A DNA stretch of 9,724 nucleotides from Bifidobacterium breve (GTDB lineage Bacteria > Actinomycetota > Acidimicrobiia > Acidimicrobiales > Ilumatobacteraceae), in NCBI GenBank assembly GCA_945871625.1, contig CAMBWL010000028.1, positions 1 through 9,724 on the forward strand, read 5' to 3'. The notes under the pieces are model-generated. The model was not told where the DNA came from. It did not search any database and saw only the letters and a list, made by a program, of their open reading frames with translations. The number at the start of each line of letters is the position of its first letter. Position 1 is the first letter of the stretch. This document shows positions 1 to 6,534 of this stretch, one piece after another. A program made the translations under genes and the position numbers.

Positions 1-89
1 AACTAGCAAAAAATTATAGTTGCGCCTTTCAGCAAGCTTCACCGCGCAACTAGCAAAAAATTATAGTTGCGCCTTTTAGCAAGCTTCAC
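1..89. repeat. Two tandem 42-bp direct repeats, 47-bp period
   Basis: Positions 1-42 and 48-89 are the same 42-bp unit with a single difference (C at 30, T at 77), separated by CGCGC at 43-47. Each unit begins AACTAGC, has an A-run, then TTATAGTTGCGCC, and ends AGCAAGCTTCAC. The first copy starts at the window edge, so the array may continue to the left. It lies just past the stop codon of the leftward ispH gene. The repeat contains no ORF of note. A remnant of an intergenic repeat family or a local duplication of a structured 3' region are both possible. Confidence 0.9.
44..72. other. 9-bp-stem hairpin inside the repeat
   Basis: GCGCAACTA (44-52) is perfectly complementary to TAGTTGCGC (64-72), leaving an 11-nt A/T-rich loop (53-63) with a six-A run. 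The left arm uses the CGCGC spacer between the repeats. The first copy shows AACTA (1-5) and TAGTT (17-21), and its outer arm would lie outside the window. Neither strand has a T-run directly after the stem, so it is not a typical intrinsic terminator, although its place behind ispH would suit transcription ending or 3'-end protection. A further 7-bp inverted repeat, GCAAGCT (79-85) with AGCTTGC (99-105), spans the ispH stop codon. Confidence 0.6.
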
Positions 90-96
90 TCAATGA

Positions 97-1134
97 TTAG
101 CTTGCAAGCAGTGCCAGCACCGTGCTCGCCGCGAGTTTGCGGTCGTCCACAATTTTACGACTAGCGAGTGCGCCACCCAGCATGGTCGTGACCGTTGTTT
201 CAATCGCAACCTGTAATTGACGAATATGTCGCGGTGGCGGAAAGTATTCGTCTTCTTGGGCGATCCGGATTTCTTCTACGCCGTTGGTTGGTGCGAGTTG
301 TTCAATTATCTGTGCGACTAGTTCTTCTGGGGCCGATGCACCCGCGGTCACGCCTACGACACCAGCGAGAGAATTTGGCAACTCTGAAACATCGTTGATT
401 CGGTAAACATTGCTACATCCAACTTCTCGCGCTAGTTTTTCGAGAGCACGGGTGTTTGACGAATTTTCTGAGCCGATCACAATAATCGCATCGCACTGTT
501 CGGCGATCTTCATCAGCGCACCTTGACGATTCGTCGTGGCGAAACATAAGTCGCTTTTACCAGGAGACCAAACTTTTGGAAATCTAACCTTCACTGCGTC
601 TGCGACATCTTTCCAGTCGCGATGTGAAAGTGTCGTCTGGGCCAAAATTGCGACAGGTTCGACAAAATTTGGCAGTGCTGCGACCTCATCCAGAGACTCG
701 ACTCGCGTGATTGATTCTGGAGCGACAGCCATTGTGCCGACAGCCTCTTCATGGCCTTCATGACCGATGTAGACAATATGAAAACCCTTCGAAGCGCGTG
801 TCTTGACTTCATGATGCACTTTGGTCACCAATGGGCAGACCGAGTCGACGACATAACTGCCTTTCGCTTGTGCTTGTTGCACAACTTGAGGTGCCGAGCC
901 GTGGGCAGAAAGCATGATTGGGCGACCAACAGGTATCTCGCTCAAGTCGTCGACAAAAACAACACCTAGATTCTTGAAGCGATCCACCACGATCTTGTTG
1001 TGCACGATCTCGTGATAACAGTAAACGGGTGCTTCGAATGTGCGCACCATCCACGCAAGTGCTTTTATCGCCATTTCGACCCCAGCACAGAAACCACGAG
1101 GCGATGCAAGAATAATTTTTTCGACGTTAATCAC
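97..1134 (-). CDS. ispH: 4-hydroxy-3-methylbut-2-enyl diphosphate reductase
   Basis: This is the last enzyme of the MEP (non-mevalonate) isoprenoid pathway. It reductively dehydrates HMBPP to isopentenyl and dimethylallyl diphosphate with a [4Fe-4S] cluster in the cytoplasm. With the chosen start the protein has 345 residues. The three cluster cysteines are Cys16 (PRGFCAGV), Cys100 (DSVCPLV) and Cys197 (SDLCFATTNRQ). Family substrate residues are present in HEIVHN (41-46), SAHGS (76-80) and GHEGHEE (124-130, His128 and Glu130). I chose GTG at 1134 because the family begins a few residues before EKIILASPRGFC; the frame stays open upstream to 1197, but that would add 21 unconserved residues and overlap the start of der. 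After EYFPPPR (296-301) there is a C-terminal tail of about 45 residues that short family members lack. The gene diverges from der over 44 bp, and a TAATCT hexamer 8 nt before the GTG suggests a leaderless transcript. Confidence 0.95.
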   Translation of the reverse strand: MINVEKIILASPRGFCAGVEMAIKALAWMVRTFEAPVYCYHEIVHNKIVVDRFKNLGVVFVDDLSEIPVGRPIMLSAHGSAPQVVQQAQAKGSYVVDSVCPLVTKVHHEVKTRASKGFHIVYIGHEGHEEAVGTMAVAPESITRVESLDEVAALPNFVEPVAILAQTTLSHRDWKDVADAVKVRFPKVWSPGKSDLCFATTNRQGALMKIAEQCDAIIVIGSENSSNTRALEKLAREVGCSNVYRINDVSELPNSLAGVVGVTAGASAPEELVAQIIEQLAPTNGVEEIRIAQEDEYFPPPRHIRQLQVAIETTVTTMLGGALASRKIVDDRKLAASTVLALLAS

Positions 1135-1142
1135 TGCTTCGC

Positions 1143-1171
1143 AGATTACCCCGAAGATGCAAAGGTAAACT
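1143..1171. promoter_or_regulatory. Divergent back-to-back promoters for ispH and der
   Basis: On the minus strand TAATCT (1148-1143) lies 8 nt before the ispH GTG. On the plus strand TAAACT (1166-1171) lies 7 nt before the der GTG. Both match TAnnnT, the core of a sigma-70-type -10 element. The distance to the start codons would put transcription starts at or next to the codons, as in leaderless actinobacterial genes. The hexamers point apart with exactly 17 bp between them (1149-1165), so each occupies the other's -35 position. I see no good TTGACA. This is an inference from sequence pattern only. Confidence 0.5.
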
Positions 1172-1178
1172 GAGAAAT

Positions 1179-2510
1179 GTGACATCGAACCTTGCAACTG
1201 TTGTCATCGTCGGGCGCCCAAATGTGGGCAAGAGCACACTGTTCAATCGGTTTATGGGCTCTCAAGTTGCGATCGTGCAGGATCAGCCTGGCGTAACTCG
1301 AGATCGCTTCGAGCGCCAAGTCGAATGGCAAGGTCGTCATTTCAATGTCGTCGATACCGGTGGCTGGATGCCAGGTGGTAGCGAACTTGACACCAAAGTC
1401 AGCCGACAAGTCGAATCGGCCGTGAAAGAAGCAGATCTCGTTTTGTTCGTAGTCGACTCGACCGCCGGTGTGCTTGATGATGATCAAGCGATGGCGAAGT
1501 GGTTGCGCACGAGCGGCAAGGAAGTGCTCGTGATTTCAAACAAAGTCGACACCGACAAGCGTGAATTTGATAAGTGGGAGTTTCTTTCGTTGGGTCTGGG
1601 TGATCCGTACCCAGTGTCGGCGCTGCACGGTCGCAAAGCAGGCGACGTACTCGATGAAATTTTGATTCGGCTGCCTCGACGTGAGGGCGATGATCAAGAA
1701 ATATTGAAGCCAGATCGTAACGATGTCAACCGTACGCCCGGCATTCCGCGAGTTTCAATTGTGGGTCGACCCAATGTCGGCAAGAGCACTTTATTCAACC
1801 GACTTGTTGGTCAAGATCGATCTGTGGTGCACGACATGCCTGGCACGACTCGTGATTCGATTGACACGGTCGTACAAACACCCGATGGTCCGATCACATT
1901 CGTCGACACAGCCGGTATGCGTCGTCGAAGTCGCGTAGATGAATCAACCGAATATTATTCGTTCGTTCGCGCGCTACGAGCAGTGGACGAGTCAGATATT
2001 GCGTTATTGGTCATTGACGCGACCGAAGGCATCACAAGTCAAGACCAAAGGCTCGCAGAAAGAATTGACGCCTCGGGAAGTCCCGTGGTCGTTGTCTTGA
2101 ATAAGTGGGAGATTCTCAATGCAGATCAGAGAGCCGACATCGACATTGAAATCGGCCGAAAATTATTTTTTGTTGGCGACGCCCCGGTGCTCAAGATGAG
2201 TGCACTGACCGGCAAGGGAGTGCAAAAACTTCTACCGGTATTGCAAGACTCAATCGAGCAATATCACCGTCGTGTGCCGACACGCGATGTCAATCGTGTG
2301 ATCGCACGAGCGCAACAACAACAGCCTGCGCCGAGTGGCGGGCGAGTGCTTTATGCATTGCAAGGTGCGTCTGATCCACCAACTTTCACTTTGTTCGTAA
2401 ATAAAGAGTTGCCACAAACTTATTTGCGTTATCTCGAGCGATCGATTCGAGAAGGTTTTGAATTCGGTTCAGTACCGATCAAAATCCGTGTGCGAAAGCG
2501 GGCCGAGTAG
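1179..2510 (+). CDS. der: Ribosome-assembly GTPase Der (EngA)
   Basis: Der is a double-GTPase that binds the 50S subunit precursor and is needed for its late assembly. The 443-residue protein has the full family layout. G domain 1 shows GRPNVGKST (12-20), DTGG (59-62) and NKVD (121-124). G domain 2 shows GRPNVGKST (196-204), PGTTRD (221-226), DTAG (243-246) and NKWE (308-311). A C-terminal KH-like domain from about 365 ends in the basic IKIRVRKRAE. The guanine-recognition motif of domain 2 reads NKWE where NKxD is usual. The GTG at 1179 gives the expected short lead before TVVIVGRPNVG; the ATG two bases earlier is out of frame and meets a stop at once. A TAAACT hexamer 7 nt upstream suggests a leaderless start. 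The next gene starts 6 bp after the stop, so the two are probably co-transcribed. Confidence 0.97.
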   Translation: MTSNLATVVIVGRPNVGKSTLFNRFMGSQVAIVQDQPGVTRDRFERQVEWQGRHFNVVDTGGWMPGGSELDTKVSRQVESAVKEADLVLFVVDSTAGVLDDDQAMAKWLRTSGKEVLVISNKVDTDKREFDKWEFLSLGLGDPYPVSALHGRKAGDVLDEILIRLPRREGDDQEILKPDRNDVNRTPGIPRVSIVGRPNVGKSTLFNRLVGQDRSVVHDMPGTTRDSIDTVVQTPDGPITFVDTAGMRRRSRVDESTEYYSFVRALRAVDESDIALLVIDATEGITSQDQRLAERIDASGSPVVVVLNKWEILNADQRADIDIEIGRKLFFVGDAPVLKMSALTGKGVQKLLPVLQDSIEQYHRRVPTRDVNRVIARAQQQQPAPSGGRVLYALQGASDPPTFTLFVNKELPQTYLRYLERSIREGFEFGSVPIKIRVRKRAE

Positions 2511-2516
2511 CAGACC

Positions 2517-2780
2517 ATGCCGTGGTGTGACGAGTGTGCCAAATATTTTGTTCCCAGTGCGCTCACAGCGACTGGCAATTGTCCGAAGTGCGGCTACCTC
2601 ATGCCGCAAAACAGCATTAACGGTAAACCCTTAAATCAGACAGTCACGGCAAAAAATTTGGATCTCAAAAGTCTCGCCAGATCAAGCGGCGAGGACGAGA
2701 AAGCGCCGTGGCATTTCAAATTGTTGGTTGCGGCTTTGATCATCTATTTGTCGTGGCGAGTTGTGTCGTTGTTTATTTGA
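2517..2780 (+). CDS. Small zinc-ribbon protein with C-terminal membrane helix
   Basis: I do not recognise a named family. The 87-residue protein has an N-terminal CxxC...CxxC zinc ribbon (Cys4, Cys7, Cys22, Cys25, with the second pair reading CPKCG). A polar linker (about 30-62) follows, then one hydrophobic helix (about 67-87, FKLLVAALIIYLSW onward) that ends the protein. It would be a tail-anchored membrane protein with its zinc ribbon in the cytoplasm. It follows der by 6 bp with no clear Shine-Dalgarno, so it is probably translated from the der message. Whether it works with Der, ribosomes or something unrelated cannot be read from the sequence. The four cysteines and the clean helix make it very likely a real gene. 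Confidence 0.8.
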   Translation: MPWCDECAKYFVPSALTATGNCPKCGYLMPQNSINGKPLNQTVTAKNLDLKSLARSSGEDEKAPWHFKLLVAALIIYLSWRVVSLFI

Positions 2781-2811
2781 GATACCTTGACAGACGTTGA
2801 TAGTTGAGTTT

Positions 2812-2886
2812 CGGGCTGTGGCGCAGCTTGGTTAGCGTGCTTGTCTGGGGGACAAGAGGTCGTGGGTTCAAATCCCGCCAGCCCGA
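2812..2886 (+). tRNA. tRNA-Pro (anticodon GGG)
   Basis: A complete 75-nt cloverleaf can be folded. The acceptor stem CGGGCTG (2812-2818) pairs with CAGCCCG (2879-2885), with discriminator A at 2886. The D stem GCGC pairs with GCGT, including one G-T. The anticodon stem CTTGT/ACAAG encloses loop CTGGGGG, giving anticodon GGG at 2847-2849. The T stem GTGGG/CCCGC encloses TTCAAAT. The C1-G72 acceptor end is typical of bacterial tRNA-Pro. CCA is not encoded (CAA follows) and must be added afterwards. It reads CCC and CCU codons. It lies 31 bp after the zinc-ribbon gene. A TTGACA at 2787-2792 is too close to the tRNA to be its -35; TACCTT at 2783-2788 could be a -10. Confidence 0.97.
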
Positions 2887-2891
2887 CAAAC

Positions 2892-2919
2892 TATTTACTT
2901 TTGTCTAGTATTTACTTTT
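2892..2919 (+). promoter_or_regulatory. 11-bp direct repeats upstream of the aminotransferase
   Basis: The 64-bp gap between tRNA-Pro and the aminotransferase holds two perfect copies of TATTTACTTTT (2892-2902 and 2909-2919), 17 bp apart start to start. The second copy also forms TTTAC-N5-GTAAA (2911-2925). TAGTAT at 2906-2911 lies 17 bp after CCGACA (2883-2888) and could be a weak -35/-10 pair starting near 2918. The spacing of the copies (about 1.6 helical turns) could suit a dimeric regulator, but the region is AT-rich and this may be chance. Confidence 0.3.
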
Positions 2920-2950
2920 CGTAAACATTATTTCGTGATTTGGAGGCATT

Positions 2951-4147
2951 GTGAAGTTGGCAAATCGTTTGGATCGTCTCGGTACAGAAACTGCGTTTGC
3001 CGTTGCCGCTACGGCCGCCGATTGGTTGGCAAAAGGTAACGAAGTTTTTCCGTTCCACCTTGGTGATTTGAACCTGGCAACACCTGCCAACATCTCAGCC
3101 GCAATGCAGCGGGCAGTTGCTGAAGGTAAGACTGGTTATTGTCCGAATGCCGGAATCGCACCGTTACGACTTGCCCTTGCTGAGAGCCTCGGCAAGCAAC
3201 GCAATGTGATCTTCGCACCAGAAAATATCGCGGTGCAACCTGGTGGCAAGCCAGTGATCGGCAAATTCTTGCGTTCAGTCATGAATCCGGGTGATGAAGT
3301 GTTGTATCCAAATCCGGGCTTTCCGATTTATGAAAGTCAAATCGAATTCAACGATGGTGTTGCGGTGCCTTACAAATACTTGGACACGCCGAACGGATTT
3401 CAAATCGATTTGGACTATCTGAAGTCAAAAATTACGAGCAAGACCAAGGCGTTGATTCTTAACGACCAACAAAACCCATTAGCGGCCGAAATGACCGATC
3501 AAGAGCGCCAAGCGCTCGCCGATTTGGCCAACAAACACAATCTTTGGGTGCTTGCAGATGAGGCCTATTTTGATATTCGCTATGCAGGTGAAAGCAAGAG
3601 CATTATTTCTCTTGCTGGCATGCAAGACCGAACGGTTATCTTGTACACATTTTCAAAAAAGTTCGCGATGACCGGATGGAGACTTGGCGCAGCAATCGGG
3701 CCACGCGATCTTGTGGATCGAATTTCGAAACTGAACACCAACGAGGAGAGCTGCACGGCTCAATTTGTGCAATGGGCGGGTGTCGAAGCGATCAATGGCG
3801 ATCAATCTGGGGCAAACGAATTGGTGCGCGTTTTAAAGTCGCGTCGTGATGCGACAATTGCCGGCATCAACAAAGTGCCGGGCATGCGCGTGCATACTCC
3901 GAATAGCGCTTTCTATGTCTTTCCAGAAGTTTCAGAGACCATGAAGCGAACTGGACATAAAGATGTTGCCGATTTTGCACTTGATGCCCTGCACAATTCG
4001 GGCATGTCGTTTTGCACACGCCGACATTTTGGCCGCCCAGCCCCCGACGAGAAGGGCAATTACATTCGCCTTGCCTATAGTGGCATCGATAACGCCAAAA
4101 TTGACAAAGGTTTGGCTCGACTTGCTGAATGGGTCGCGTCTAAGTGA
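2951..4147 (+). CDS. Class I/II PLP-dependent aminotransferase (aspartate aminotransferase-like)
   Basis: This is a cytoplasmic pyridoxal-phosphate enzyme that moves an amino group between an amino acid and a 2-oxo acid. The 398-residue length and motif order fit fold-type I aminotransferases. GYCPNAG is at 62-68 and GGK at 98-100 near the cofactor phosphate. NPGFPIYES is at 121-129 and LADEAY at 201-206 (Asp203 for the pyridine nitrogen, Tyr206). FSKKFAMTGWRLG is at 234-246, with Lys236 as the Schiff-base lysine. Arg373 in YIRLAYSG would bind the substrate carboxylate. The usual NPTG motif reads NPLAAE (175-180), with Asn175 and Pro176 kept. GGAGG (2942-2946) precedes the GTG by 4 nt and fixes the start. 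The stop overlaps the next gene's GTG by 4 bp, so a 2-oxo acid made here may be reduced by the neighbour. Substrate is not determinable; aspartate, alanine/glyoxylate or serine are all possible. Confidence 0.9.
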   Translation: MKLANRLDRLGTETAFAVAATAADWLAKGNEVFPFHLGDLNLATPANISAAMQRAVAEGKTGYCPNAGIAPLRLALAESLGKQRNVIFAPENIAVQPGGKPVIGKFLRSVMNPGDEVLYPNPGFPIYESQIEFNDGVAVPYKYLDTPNGFQIDLDYLKSKITSKTKALILNDQQNPLAAEMTDQERQALADLANKHNLWVLADEAYFDIRYAGESKSIISLAGMQDRTVILYTFSKKFAMTGWRLGAAIGPRDLVDRISKLNTNEESCTAQFVQWAGVEAINGDQSGANELVRVLKSRRDATIAGINKVPGMRVHTPNSAFYVFPEVSETMKRTGHKDVADFALDALHNSGMSFCTRRHFGRPAPDEKGNYIRLAYSGIDNAKIDKGLARLAEWVASK

Positions 4148-5109
4148 CGGCGAGAATCGTCGTAACGGGAAAGATTCCGAGTGCGGGTCTGCAAGTCCTT
4201 CGCAAAGCTGGTTTAGATCCGCAGGCATGGTCGCAAGACACGGCGATGAGTCGTCAAGAGTTGCTGCAACAAGTCAAGGGTGCCGAGATTCTGGTGACGC
4301 TTCTTACCGAAAAGGTCGACGGCGAGTTGCTTGATGCGGCTGGGCCGCAATTAAAGGCCGTGTGCAATGTGGCCGTGGGTTACAACAACATCGATGTTGC
4401 GGCGTGCAAGGCGCGTGGGGTAACCGTCACCAACACTCCTGGCGTGCTGACTGATGCCACTGCAGATATCGCGTTGGCTTTGATCTTGATGGTTACACGC
4501 CGATTAGCCGAAGGCGAACGAGTGATTCGCGCCAAGACATCGTGGCAGTGGGGGATGCACTACATGTTGGGGACTGGCGTCACCAATCGCATTTTGGGTG
4601 TCATCGGCATGGGGGCGATCGGTATTGCCACAGCTCGAAGGGCGAAGGCTTGCGGTATGTCGATTATTTATTATTCGCGCAGTGAGATCGACACAAAAAT
4701 AGCGACTGAGCTCGGCGCCAAAAAGGTTTTATTCGACGAACTATTGGCGACGAGCGATGTGGTCTCGATTCACTGTCCATCAAACGACAGCACTCATCAT
4801 CTGATGGGCAAGGCCCAGTTCGAAAAAATGAAGAAGACTGCGTTTTTGATCAACACAGCCCGTGGACCGATAGTCGACGAGCAGGCTTTGGTTGATGCAC
4901 TGCGAAACCAAGAAATCGCTGGCGCTGGTCTGGACGTTTTCGAATTTGAGCCCAAGGTCAATGCCGGGTTACTTGATCGCGATGACGTCGTGTTGATTCC
5001 ACACTTAGGTTCAGCAACTACCGAGACCCGCGATGCGATGGCGATGTTGGCGGCCGACAACGCAGTAGCCATTGCAAATGACCGCAAGCCGTTGACGCCA
5101 GTCGCTTGA
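4144..5109 (+). CDS. D-isomer-specific 2-hydroxyacid dehydrogenase (glyoxylate/hydroxypyruvate reductase type)
   Basis: This enzyme family reduces 2-oxo acids to D-2-hydroxy acids with NAD(P)H; this member looks most like the glyoxylate/hydroxypyruvate reductase (D-glycerate dehydrogenase) branch. In 321 residues, the substrate domain carries NVAVGYNNID (75-84) and TNTPGVLTDATAD (96-108). The Rossmann domain has GMGAIG (155-160). After the second strand comes SR (178-179), a feature often linked to NADPH acceptance. The catalytic set is Arg240 (NTARG), Glu269 (FEFEP) and His287 (IPHLGS). The chain ends with no ACT domain, which argues against the long SerA form. The GTG start overlaps the aminotransferase stop as GTGA, a classic coupling arrangement. 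The pair suggests conversion of an amino acid through its 2-oxo acid to a hydroxy acid, or the reverse. Confidence 0.92.
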   Translation: MTARIVVTGKIPSAGLQVLRKAGLDPQAWSQDTAMSRQELLQQVKGAEILVTLLTEKVDGELLDAAGPQLKAVCNVAVGYNNIDVAACKARGVTVTNTPGVLTDATADIALALILMVTRRLAEGERVIRAKTSWQWGMHYMLGTGVTNRILGVIGMGAIGIATARRAKACGMSIIYYSRSEIDTKIATELGAKKVLFDELLATSDVVSIHCPSNDSTHHLMGKAQFEKMKKTAFLINTARGPIVDEQALVDALRNQEIAGAGLDVFEFEPKVNAGLLDRDDVVLIPHLGSATTETRDAMAMLAADNAVAIANDRKPLTPVA

Positions 5110-5119
5110 GGATTTACTA

Positions 5120-5830
5120 GTGCGTGGACTTGGCACGATTATCAACACTGTTACGGTGATCGCCGGAGGTGGGCTCGGTCTAATCATCGGCAACAAGATT
5201 CCCGATCGAGTGCGGGTGATTATCGTTCAGGTGATCGGCATGACAACCCTGACAATTGGTCTACGCGATGTCATCAACACCGAGAACATTGTGTTTCCGT
5301 TGGTCGGGATGGTTCTGGGTGGCATCATCGGTGAACTTTTGCGAATCGAGGATCGTCTCGCGGGCATCGGCGAGTTTTTGCGTCGTCGGTTTACCAAGAG
5401 TTCCTCAGAGAGCACCTTCGTCAACGGTTTTGTAACTGCGACACTGTTGTATTGCGTCGGTCCACTGACGATTCTTGGGGCGATTGAAGACGCCAGTGGC
5501 AGAACACCGCAGTTGTACATCATCAAGGGCACGCTCGATGGCTTCATGACGATCATTTTTACGGCACTATACGGAGTTGGCGCAATTTTTAGCGCCGTAA
5601 GCGTGTTCGTGGTGCAAGGTACCTTGACCATTTTCGGCACGTCGATCGACTCTCTGCTCACAGATCGGATGCGTCTTGAATTGTTCAGTGCAGGTGGCCT
5701 GGCAGTAATCGCGATCGGTATCAATTTGCTCGAGATCAAAAAGATTCGACTCGGCTCACTGTTGCCAGGCTTAGTCATCACGCCACTACTGGTGTGGATC
5801 TTTGCTACACCCAACGGCCTGATTCATTAG
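5120..5830 (+). CDS. DUF554 family membrane protein
   Basis: This is a 236-residue polytopic inner-membrane protein of the DUF554 (YdfK/YqgA) family, whose transport or other function is not established to my knowledge. The family signature is the stretch CVGPLTILGAIEDASG (112-127), followed by a conserved KGTLDGFM segment (136-143). Hydrophobic helices fall at about 5-24, 34-52, 57-74, 101-122, 141-166, 188-204 and 211-229. A basic cytoplasmic loop lies near 75-95 (FLRRRFTK). GAGGA at 5108-5112 sits 7 nt before the GTG at 5120 and supports that start. It is 10 bp after the reductase, so it is probably in the same operon. A role in moving a metabolite of the preceding two enzymes is possible but rests only on position. 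Confidence 0.88.
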   Translation: MRGLGTIINTVTVIAGGGLGLIIGNKIPDRVRVIIVQVIGMTTLTIGLRDVINTENIVFPLVGMVLGGIIGELLRIEDRLAGIGEFLRRRFTKSSSESTFVNGFVTATLLYCVGPLTILGAIEDASGRTPQLYIIKGTLDGFMTIIFTALYGVGAIFSAVSVFVVQGTLTIFGTSIDSLLTDRMRLELFSAGGLAVIAIGINLLEIKKIRLGSLLPGLVITPLLVWIFATPNGLIH

Positions 5831-5838
5831 CCAAGATC

Positions 5839-6534
5839 GTGTGCGGTCGGTTTAACTCAATAGCCAGCGGAAAAGAATTCGCAGCTAGTTATCGAGCAGA
5901 GTTTCTTGGCCAAGAGTTGCAGTCAAATCACAACGTCGCACCGACAACCCTCGTGTATGTTTTGCGTCAAACTGACGCTAAACGTGTGGTCGATGCGATG
6001 ACTTGGGGACTTGTGCCGAGTTGGTCAAAAGACAAAACTCGAGCAGCCAGCATGATCAACGCTCGCAGCGAAACTTTGGTCGAAAAGCCGAGTTTTCGCA
6101 ATCTGCTGTCGAAGCATCGGTGCGTCATCCCGATCCAGGGTTTCTATGAATGGCAGGACTTGCCGAGTGATGTCGGCAAGCCGCGCAAGCAAGCACACTA
6201 CATTTCGCGCCTAGACAACCATGTAATGACTCTGGCGGGATTGTGGACGATTTGGAAGCAACCCGATGATACTTTGTTGCAAACTTGCACGATCATCACC
6301 ACGGAGGCGAATCATAAACTTGCGCAAGTTCATCATCGAATGCCCGTGATTCTTGAACGTGATGATGTGGAAACTTGGCTTGATGAAACCGTCGCTACGC
6401 CATTGCACTTGTTATGTGCCGCACCTGATGATGTTGTCGAGTGCGAAGCAACAGATCGACTAGCGCGAACCAAAAACTCCGGTGACGCCGGCACTGCGCA
6501 ATTCGGCGACGATGCGAGCGGCCGCTTGTTCTAA
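5839..6534 (+). CDS. SRAP-family abasic-site crosslink protein (YedK/HMCES type)
   Basis: SRAP proteins form a covalent thiazolidine link to abasic sites in single-stranded DNA and shield them from cleavage. The chemistry needs Cys at position 2 after Met removal. GTG at 5839 gives exactly MCGRF, so this start is firm although the frame is open back to 5794. Active-site residues are Cys2, Asn74 (INARSET), Glu104 (GFYEW) and His165 (HHRMPVI). WGLVPSW (56-62) and FRNLLSKHRCVIP (86-98) also match the family. The length is 231 residues. Homology seems to stop near residue 215 (RTKNSGD, matching the usual RNxGP region). The last 16 or so residues lie in the part overlapping the opposing HIT gene and look like read-on tail. 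It begins 8 bp after the DUF554 stop with no evident Shine-Dalgarno, so translation may depend on the upstream gene. Confidence 0.93.
   Translation: MCGRFNSIASGKEFAASYRAEFLGQELQSNHNVAPTTLVYVLRQTDAKRVVDAMTWGLVPSWSKDKTRAASMINARSETLVEKPSFRNLLSKHRCVIPIQGFYEWQDLPSDVGKPRKQAHYISRLDNHVMTLAGLWTIWKQPDDTLLQTCTIITTEANHKLAQVHHRMPVILERDDVETWLDETVATPLHLLCAAPDDVVECEATDRLARTKNSGDAGTAQFGDDASGRLF

Noticed and set aside
44..72. Rho-independent terminator for ispH
   Set aside because: The stem is good, but no T-run follows it on either strand; the A/T run is in the loop.
1..89. CRISPR array
   Set aside because: Only two copies, a 5-bp spacer and no cas genes; this is a tandem repeat, not repeat-spacer architecture.
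100..109. GCTTGCAAGC perfect palindrome as an operator
   Set aside because: It lies inside the ispH coding end; 10-bp palindromes occur by chance, and nothing nearby needs an operator on either strand.
1135..1197. Longer IspH starting at 1197
   Set aside because: The extra 21 residues are not like the family, and this start would overlap the der start on the other strand; GTG 1134 fits the family and the -10-like hexamer.
2787..2792. Perfect TTGACA as -35 of the tRNA-Pro promoter
   Set aside because: With a normal 16-18 bp spacer the -10 would fall at or inside the tRNA itself; no matching -10 exists.
5227..5814. 195-residue antisense frame opposite the DUF554 gene
   Set aside because: Its composition (Ser, Pro, Arg, Ile rich) is typical of the complement of a hydrophobic membrane gene, it has no motif or start signal, and the sense-strand gene is clear.
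6418..6534. Frameshift in the 3' end of the SRAP gene
   Set aside because: The tail at first looked unlike the family, but TDRLARTKNSGD aligns in frame with the usual VNxxRNxGP region, and the other frames hit stops quickly.
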